From: an uncultured Pseudophaeobacter sp.
GTDB taxonomy: Bacteria; Pseudomonadota; Alphaproteobacteria; Rhodobacterales; Rhodobacteraceae
Assembly: GCA_905479575.1 (NCBI GenBank)
Contig: CAJQNB010000073.1
Location: 1 to 37,969, forward strand
DNA: 37,969 nucleotides
Direction: 5' to 3'
The number at the start of each line of letters is the position of its first letter. Positions within the stretch are counted from its first letter, which is position 1. The position numbers were made by a program, and so were the translations under genes. Positions 32,998 to 37,969 of the stretch are shown here, piece by piece. The notes below the pieces were generated by a model. It was given only the letters and a program-made list of their open reading frames with translations. It did no database searches and had not been told where the DNA came from.

Positions 32998-33849
32998 TTA
33001 AAAATCCAGGCCGAGATCCAGGGTGCTTGCCGAATGGGTCAGCGCGCCGGAGGAGATGAAATCTACCCCAGTGGCGGCGACTTCGGCAATGCGCTCCAGC
33101 TTCATGTTGCCAGAGGCTTCGGTCACCAGCTGGCCTCGGGCCAGCTCGACGGCGCGGATGAGATCGGGGGTGCTCATATTGTCCAACAGCACCACATCAG
33201 CGCCGCCGGTTTCCAGCACCTGGCTCAGCTGAGCCAGGGTGTCGACCTCGATCTCGACTTTCATCATATGGCTGACGCTGGCCTTGGCGGCGTTCAATAC
33301 CTGGGCAATGCCACCAGCGGCGGCGATGTGGTTGTCCTTGATCAGGATCGCATCCGAGAGGCCAAAGCGGTGGTTTGAGCCACCGCCATGGATCACCGCC
33401 TGTTTTTCCACCATCCGCAGCCCCGGCGTGGTCTTGCGGGTGCAGGTGATGCGGGTCTGGCTGCCTTTGGTTTCGGCGACAAACCCGGCGGTGAGGCTGG
33501 CAATCCCGGACAGACGCCCGGCAAAGTTCAGCGCCACGCGTTCGCCGGAAAGGATCGCGGCGGCCGAGCCCTCGATGGTCATCAAGGTCTCGCCGGGAGC
33601 ACAGGGGGCGCCATCCGCGATTAGGGTTTCAACCTGCAGCGAGGGATCCACCAGATGAAAGGCGATGCGGGCGATCTGCATACCAGATACAACACCGGCC
33701 TCGCGGGCATTCAGCCGCGCCCTATAGCGGGCCTCGGCCGGGATCACCGTGCGGGTGGTGATATCGCCGTTCTGGCCCAGATCCTCATGCAGGGCGGCGC
33801 GCACCAGGGGTTCCAGCAACAGGTCGGGCAGGGGAGCTTGGCGGATCAT
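32998..33849 (-). CDS. nadC: Nicotinate-nucleotide pyrophosphorylase (carboxylating)
   Basis: The product has 283 residues and converts quinolinate and PRPP to nicotinate mononucleotide. Conserved segments are LHEDLGQNGDITTRTVIP, RVALNFAGRLSGIASLT, the PRPP/quinolinate site TRKTTPGLRMVEKQAVIHGG, HRFGLSDAILIKDNHI, and VLLDNMSTPDL. The ATG at 33849 is preferred to the upstream TTG (33864) because AAAGGA lies six bases before it. It begins 11 bp after the nadB stop and is the last gene of nadABC. Confidence 0.96.
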   Translation of the reverse strand: MIRQAPLPDLLLEPLVRAALHEDLGQNGDITTRTVIPAEARYRARLNAREAGVVSGMQIARIAFHLVDPSLQVETLIADGAPCAPGETLMTIEGSAAAILSGERVALNFAGRLSGIASLTAGFVAETKGSQTRITCTRKTTPGLRMVEKQAVIHGGGSNHRFGLSDAILIKDNHIAAAGGIAQVLNAAKASVSHMMKVEIEVDTLAQLSQVLETGGADVVLLDNMSTPDLIRAVELARGQLVTEASGNMKLERIAEVAATGVDFISSGALTHSASTLDLGLDF

Positions 33850-33860
33850 GGCATGTCCTT

Positions 33861-35444
33861 TCAAAGGCTTTGTAACACCCGGTCACGCAGGGCATGGGCG
33901 GCGCTGAGGCTGGTCTGGCTGCGCTGGGCGAGGGCAGGGTCTGCCTGCGGGAAATCGGTGCGGAAATGGCCGCCACGGCTTTCGCGGCGCTCCAGCGCGC
34001 TGGTGGCAATCAGGGTGGCGGTGGCGCACATGTTGAGAAAGGCCTCATCATGGGACTGCGCCGCTTCCAGCGCTTGCAGGGTGGCAAGTGCTTGCCGCAG
34101 CCCTTCTGCGTTGCGGCGCATGCCAACATGGGTGGTCATGGTCTGGCGCAGCTGTTGCACCGCCGCCGCATCCAGGCTCGGGGCGGCTGTTGCGAATGCA
34201 GGGTGGAGTTCTGCCACTGGCGCTGTCGGCATTGCGATAGTGTCTGCAATGTCCCGGGCAGCGCGGCGGGCATAGACCAGGGCTTCGAGTAGCCCGTTCG
34301 AGGCCAGACGATTGGCGCCATGCAGCCCGGTGGAGGCGGCTTCGCCACTGACCCACAAGCGATCCAGCGAGGCACGCCCGCGCATATCCGTCTCGATCCC
34401 GCCCATGTGATAATGGGCGGCGACAGCCACCGGAATTGGATCTTTTACCGGGTCAATCCCGGCGCGGGCGCAGGTTTCGGCCAGGGCGGGAAAGCGGCTC
34501 AGTACCTCGGCGCCAAGGGCGGCACGGGTGTCCAGCATGGGGCGGCGCCCGGCCTGGGTTTCGGCAAAGATACCCCGCGCCACCACGTCACGCGGCGCCA
34601 GCTCTGCGTCCGGATGCTGATCCAACATGAACCGGCGGCCATCAGAATTGATCAGGGTGGCGCCTTCGCCGCGCAAAGCTTCTGTCGCCAAGGGGGCAGG
34701 ATCTTCGCCGCAGTCAACCGCAGTGGGATGGAACTGGACAAATTCCGCATCTGCAATGCGGGCGCCAGCGCGGGCGGCCAGCCCGATAACCTGGCCCCGG
34801 ATACGTGGCGGATTGGTGGTATGGGCAAACAAGCCGCCAGAGCCACCCCCGGCGAGCAAAACGGCAGGGCAGGAGATCAGCACCGGCGCGGAGGGCTGGT
34901 CAGAGCGTCGGATCCAGACCCCTGTCACGGTATTGGCGCGGGTCTCCAGCCGCAGGGCCTCGGTGCCCTCAATAACCTGGATCGAAGGCGTGGCGCGGAC
35001 CTCCTGGATCAGGGTTTCCATGATCTGTTGGCCCGCCTGATCGCCTTTGACCCGGACAACGCGGGCGGCGGAATGCGCGGCTTCGCGGCTCATCACGTAG
35101 TTGCCGTCAGCATCGCGATCAAACGGCGCGCCCAGCTCTGTGAGGTCAAGAATATGATCGCGGGCCATGCGGGTGACCATATCGGCCACCTCGACGTCGA
35201 CGGTGCCGTCGCCGGCCCTGCGGGTGTCACGGGCATGGGAGGCGGCGCTGTCGCTTTTGGCCATGGCCGCAGCAACACCGCCTTGCGCCCAGGCGGAACT
35301 GGCCCCCAGACCCAGGGGCTCGGGCGAGATCATCAGCACCGGACGCGGGGCCAGCTCCAGCGCTGCGTAAAGCGCCGCAAGACCCGCACCGACAATGACG
35401 ATACGGTCGGTGCTCAGCTGTTTGGCTGCAACTGGGGCGGTCAT
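33861..35444 (-). CDS. nadB: L-aspartate oxidase
   Basis: The product has 527 residues and oxidises L-aspartate to iminoaspartate with FAD, the first step of de novo NAD synthesis. Visible segments are the FAD-binding IVIVGAGLAALYAALEL, the GASSAWAQGGVAAAMA loop, REAAHSAARVVRVKGDQAG, FVQFHPTAV, GEGATLINSDGRRFM, AAHYHMGGIETDMRGR, and GLHGANRLASNGLLEALV with the active-site Arg. The ATG at 35444 follows GGGAG at eight bases; the in-frame TTG at 35459 is less likely. It is the middle gene of nadABC, 47 bp after nadA. The product is unstable and should be passed to NadA. Confidence 0.95.
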   Translation of the reverse strand: MTAPVAAKQLSTDRIVIVGAGLAALYAALELAPRPVLMISPEPLGLGASSAWAQGGVAAAMAKSDSAASHARDTRRAGDGTVDVEVADMVTRMARDHILDLTELGAPFDRDADGNYVMSREAAHSAARVVRVKGDQAGQQIMETLIQEVRATPSIQVIEGTEALRLETRANTVTGVWIRRSDQPSAPVLISCPAVLLAGGGSGGLFAHTTNPPRIRGQVIGLAARAGARIADAEFVQFHPTAVDCGEDPAPLATEALRGEGATLINSDGRRFMLDQHPDAELAPRDVVARGIFAETQAGRRPMLDTRAALGAEVLSRFPALAETCARAGIDPVKDPIPVAVAAHYHMGGIETDMRGRASLDRLWVSGEAASTGLHGANRLASNGLLEALVYARRAARDIADTIAMPTAPVAELHPAFATAAPSLDAAAVQQLRQTMTTHVGMRRNAEGLRQALATLQALEAAQSHDEAFLNMCATATLIATSALERRESRGGHFRTDFPQADPALAQRSQTSLSAAHALRDRVLQSL

Positions 35445-35491
35445 GCGCCTGGCTCCCAACGCGGCGCTGTTGCTGGAGAGGTCGCCACCTC

Positions 35492-36544
35492 TCAGATGCC
35501 CAGCTTTTGCGACAGGTCGATCATTTTCTGCACTGCCTGGCGGGCGCCTTCGGCGACTTTGGGATCAACCTCGATTGGCTCTGACATGGTGTGCAGCGAC
35601 CAGAGAATTTTCTCCAGCGTGATCTTTTTCATGAAGGGGCACATGTTGCAGGGGCCGACAAAATCCACCTCTGGCAGGCTGTCTGCGATATTGGAGGCCA
35701 TGGAGCATTCGGTGATCAGCAGGGCCTTTTCCGGCTTTTCGTCGGTGACATATTTGATGATGCCACTGGTGGAGCCGGAAAAATCCGCCTCAGCCACCAC
35801 ATCGGGGGGGCATTCTGGGTGGGCAATCAGCCGGGTGCCGGGATTCCATTCGCGGAATTCGCGCAGATCCTTGGCGCTGTATTGCTCGTGCACGATGCAG
35901 GAGCCCTCCCACCAGACGACGTTCTTATGCGGCACATCCTGGGCCACATTCTGCGCCAGATACTGGTCGGGGGTCATGATGACCGTGTCAGACTCCATGG
36001 CGCCGACAATCTGCGCGGCGTTGGAAGAGGTGCAGCAAATGTCTGAGGCGGCTTTGACCTCGGCGGTGGTGTTCACATAGGTGACCACCGGGGCACCGGG
36101 GTAACGGCGGCGCATCTCTTCGACACCCTCGGCGGTGATGGATTCCGCCAGCGAGCAGCCTGCCTCCATGTCTGGCATCAGCACGATCTTGTCCGGGCTG
36201 AGGATCTTGGAGGTTTCGGCCATGAAATGCACGCCGCATTGCACGATGACGTCGGCCTCGACCCGCGTGGCCTCGATCGCCAGTTGCAAGCTGTCGCCCA
36301 CCACATCGGCAACCCCGTGGTAGATTTCGGGGGTCATGTAGTTATGCGCCAGAATGACCGCGTTGCGCTCTTTTTTCAGGGCGTTGATCGCAGCCACATA
36401 GGGGGCGTGGATAGCCCAGTCCATTGGCGCAACCACGCGTTTCATGCGCGCATACTCCTCGGACATCTCCTGCGCCAAAGCGGGGTTTGGCGCCAGATCG
36501 TAGTGAGCGGCGAGCTGATCGCGCATGGTTTGCAGATCAAACAT
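35492..36544 (-). CDS. nadA: Quinolinate synthase
   Basis: The product has 350 residues and condenses iminoaspartate with dihydroxyacetone phosphate to quinolinate, using a [4Fe-4S] cluster. The probable cluster cysteines lie in VQCGVHFMAETSKIL (Cys103), DICCTSSNA (about 170-171) and the C-terminal GPCNMCPFMKK. Other landmarks are AVILAHNYMTPEIYHGVADV and VVTYVNTTAEVKAASD. It is the first gene of the minus-strand nadABC operon. GAGGA six bases before the ATG supports the start. The operon promoter must lie between 36545 and about 36700, where an inverted repeat occurs. Confidence 0.96.
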   Translation of the reverse strand: MFDLQTMRDQLAAHYDLAPNPALAQEMSEEYARMKRVVAPMDWAIHAPYVAAINALKKERNAVILAHNYMTPEIYHGVADVVGDSLQLAIEATRVEADVIVQCGVHFMAETSKILSPDKIVLMPDMEAGCSLAESITAEGVEEMRRRYPGAPVVTYVNTTAEVKAASDICCTSSNAAQIVGAMESDTVIMTPDQYLAQNVAQDVPHKNVVWWEGSCIVHEQYSAKDLREFREWNPGTRLIAHPECPPDVVAEADFSGSTSGIIKYVTDEKPEKALLITECSMASNIADSLPEVDFVGPCNMCPFMKKITLEKILWSLHTMSEPIEVDPKVAEGARQAVQKMIDLSQKLGI

Positions 36545-36571
36545 GGCTAATCCTCAAAGTGGTGTTCAGGA

Positions 36572-36597
36572 TGAAACTTTGGGTGAGGCTTGTTTCA
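36572..36597. promoter_or_regulatory. Inverted repeat upstream of nadA
   Basis: TGAAAC-N14-GTTTCA lies 28 to 53 bp before the nadA start on the coding strand's upstream side. It might be a repressor site for NAD-biosynthesis control. I cannot match it with confidence to a known NadQ, NrtR or NiaR motif. Confidence 0.25.
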
Positions 36598-36717
36598 CGT
36601 TCAAATTCCGCACGCAAGGGAGACAGGGGGAATACCGGTGCCTGTGCGGTAATTTGGCGCGAAGGAAGCCCGTTGTTGGGGTCTATTGGCGCATTGCGGC
36701 AGCAAAAGGAAACCAAA

Positions 36718-36762
36718 ATGCGCCTGCCGGGTCGTATTTCCCGGGTTTCTTGTCTGTATTGA
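36718..36762 (+). CDS. Possible 14-residue leader ORF
   Basis: AAAGGA seven bases before an ATG opens a short frame MRLPGRISRVSCLY, ending in TGA. Within it CCGGG (36727-36731) can pair with CCCGG (36740-36744). About 75 bp further a hairpin with T-run occurs. The arrangement is that of a leader or small transcript, but conservation is unknown and a chance ORF is likely enough. Confidence 0.2.
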   Translation: MRLPGRISRVSCLY

Positions 36763-36839
36763 TCGCGGAAATTTGCAAAGTTCCGATAGAAAAAGATGGC
36801 GAATTTGACCCCTGGGTAGAGGCGGCCAAAGGTGGGGCT

Positions 36840-36858
36840 GGACAAATTGTCCCTTTTT
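36840..36858 (+). terminator. Hairpin followed by a T-run in the nadA-tupB gap
   Basis: GGACA-AAT-TGTCC is a 13-bp palindrome directly followed by CTTTTT, the standard form of an intrinsic terminator on the plus strand. No gene ends just before it, which suggests a short transcript starting within 36600-36830. Alternatively it is an operator for the tupB gene. Confidence 0.4.
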
Positions 36859-36983
36859 CTACCCTTGGCAAATTAGCCCTGTTTTTGAGCGATTAGCTGT
36901 GATTTTGAACCAAGGGAAGGTCAGATGGTGACCCGGGCAGGAGGCGGCTATCCTCCCACCCTAAGAGGAGAAAAACAGGCGCA

Positions 36984-37688
36984 ATGGTTGATCTGTTGGA
37001 TGGTATGCTAAGGGCCTTTTGGCTGGTAGTGACCTTGGATTCTGACCTGGTAGAAATTACGCTACGCTCGCTGCGGGTCACTTTGACCGCGTTGGCGGTT
37101 GCCTCGGCGATTGCCCTGCCGTTTGCGGCATTGCTGGCGGTGCGCCGGTTTCGGATGCGGCGGATCACCATTGCCGTGCTGAACGCGCTGATGGGGCTGC
37201 CGCCCGTGGTGGTCGGGTTGATCGTCTATGTGTTTTTGTCACGCTCCGGGCCGCTGGGGGTGATGGGACTGCTGTTTACCCCAACAGCGATGATCATTGC
37301 GCAGGTCATTATCATCGTGCCGCTGGTTGCCTCGATTGCACATCAGTCCCTGCGTGAGCTGTGGAGCGATTACCACGATCTGCTGATTTCGATGAATGCC
37401 AGCCAGGGGCAGCGGATCAAGGCGCTGCTTTGGGATGGGCGCCGGGCCTTGCTGACGGCGGCGCTGGCGGGATTTGGCCGCGCCATCGGTGAGGTCGGCG
37501 CCATCATGGTTGTTGGCGGCAATATCGACCATGCAACGCGGGTGTTGACCACCGCAATCGCCCTAGAGACCGGCAAAGGTGACTTTGCCATGGCGCTGGG
37601 GCTTGGGTTTGTGCTGATTGCCATGGCGATCACCGTCAACCTGGCAATTCACTGGCTGGGTCACACGGAAAGTGAGGGGCGCTGGTAA
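36984..37688 (+). CDS. tupB: TupB-like tungstate ABC transporter permease
   Basis: The product has 234 residues and about five membrane helices of the MetI-like fold. The TupB/WtpB-like family is indicated by the opening LVEITLRSLRVTLTALAVAS, GLPPVVVGLIVYVFLSRSGP, VPLVASIAHQSLRELW and the EAA-type loop with GFGRAIGEVGAIMVVGGNID. It would import tungstate (or molybdate) with a TupA binding protein and a TupC ATPase. No tupA gene lies upstream in the 440-bp gap. The ATPase gene follows with a one-base overlap (TAATG). A GAGGAG ribosome-binding site lies rather far (14 bp) from the ATG. Confidence 0.82.
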   Translation: MVDLLDGMLRAFWLVVTLDSDLVEITLRSLRVTLTALAVASAIALPFAALLAVRRFRMRRITIAVLNALMGLPPVVVGLIVYVFLSRSGPLGVMGLLFTPTAMIIAQVIIIVPLVASIAHQSLRELWSDYHDLLISMNASQGQRIKALLWDGRRALLTAALAGFGRAIGEVGAIMVVGGNIDHATRVLTTAIALETGKGDFAMALGLGFVLIAMAITVNLAIHWLGHTESEGRW

Positions 37689-37969
37689 TGAAGACCGCAT
37701 TGTTTCCGCTGGTCGCCAAACAGGCCATGGTCCGCCGCCGTGGCAAGGTGCTGGTTGGTCCCATTGATCTGACCCTCGAAGGTCGGGGCACCACCATTGT
37801 GATCGGCCCCAATGGCGCTGGCAAGACCACGACGATGGAGTGCGTCGAGGGTCTGCGTACTCCCGAACGGGGAACGATTTCGGTCTTGGCACTGAATCCA
37901 TTCAAAGATGCCTACCAGCTGCAAGACAGAATTGGTGTTCAGCTTCAAGAGACCCAGCTACAAAAGCGC
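37688..37969 (+). CDS. ABC transporter ATP-binding protein, N-terminal 94 residues; TupC-like start joined to ABC-2-like continuation
   Basis: The start codon overlaps the tupB stop (TAATG), and the first 45 residues (MKTALFPLVAKQAMVRRRGK, then VLVGPIDLTLEGRGTTIVIG) fit a TupC ATPase in the correct operon position. From the Walker A PNGAGKTT onward the sequence changes to TMECVEGLRTPERGTISVLA and then RIGVQLQETQLQKR, which is the usual text of ATPases from ABC-2-type/DrrA-like exporters, not of tungstate importers. Codon use also shifts: the last 120 bases have more A/T-ending codons than tupB. The gene runs off the window. A misjoin or recombination within the conserved Walker A stretch is suspected. 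Confidence 0.7.
   Translation, partial: MKTALFPLVAKQAMVRRRGKVLVGPIDLTLEGRGTTIVIGPNGAGKTTTMECVEGLRTPERGTISVLALNPFKDAYQLQDRIGVQLQETQLQKR

Noticed and set aside
34320..36080. Open frame of 586 codons on the plus strand
   Set aside because: It is antisense to nadB and nadA, which have all family motifs. The translated product has no recognisable domain.
36525..36896. Open frame of 123 codons between nadA and tupB
   Set aside because: Its start lies inside nadA on the opposite strand, it has no ribosome-binding site and the product has no recognisable features.

Overview
The window looks like chromosomal DNA of a marine alphaproteobacterium of the Roseobacter group (Rhodobacteraceae). The reasons are: a PlcP-BtaA-BtaB set for betaine-lipid synthesis, a pgi-zwf-edd cluster for Entner-Doudoroff glucose catabolism, a nadABC operon, a DUF1127 protein, GC-rich codon use, and Gly/Ala-rich products. 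No rRNA, tRNA or CRISPR array was seen. Both ends look like contig breaks. The left end lies inside an IS30-family transposase gene. The right end lies inside an ABC ATPase gene whose two halves appear to come from different families.

Layout. 1-140: end of an IS30-type element, followed by a gene remnant it may have cut. 574-2605: a CmcI-like methyltransferase/hydroxylase and a convergent family 2 glycosyltransferase, probably surface-polysaccharide cargo. 3006-6454: a sugar-type periplasmic binding protein without transporter partners, then a hybrid sensor kinase with its own periplasmic binding domain. 6636-9351: the lipid-remodelling operon plcP-btaA-btaB behind a good Pho box. 9457-10923: a tiny secreted protein and a divergent AraC-type regulator, separated by three 21-bp-spaced direct repeats. 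11196-12845: a sulfatase/phosphonate monoester hydrolase family enzyme.

13283-18322: pgi-zwf-edd behind a LacI-type palindrome, with no pgl or eda nearby. 18562-21955: gamma-glutamyltransferase-like protein, TauE/SafE exporter and FadR-type regulator. 22147-24024: a chemotaxis receptor. 24183-24410: DUF1127 protein on the other strand. 24747-28661: a compact five-gene membrane operon (two DUF4178 proteins, a 52-residue membrane protein, a DUF350 protein and a membrane-bound spermidine-synthase-like enzyme). 28908-32936: a CaiB/BaiF CoA-transferase, an XRE-like regulator and a divergent CocE-type hydrolase. 32998-36544: nadABC on the minus strand. 36984-37969: TupB-like tungstate permease and the start of the hybrid-looking ATPase.

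How the genes work together. Under phosphate limitation PlcP should release diacylglycerol from phospholipids, and BtaA/BtaB should convert it to the phosphorus-free lipid DGTS; the Pho box explains the switch. Pgi, Zwf and Edd feed hexose phosphates into the Entner-Doudoroff route. NadA, NadB and NadC make NAD precursors from aspartate. The least understood block is the DUF4178/DUF350/aminopropyltransferase operon, which resembles envelope-stress-linked clusters but has no assigned chemistry. All functions are inferred from the sequence and from memory of the families; no search was run.
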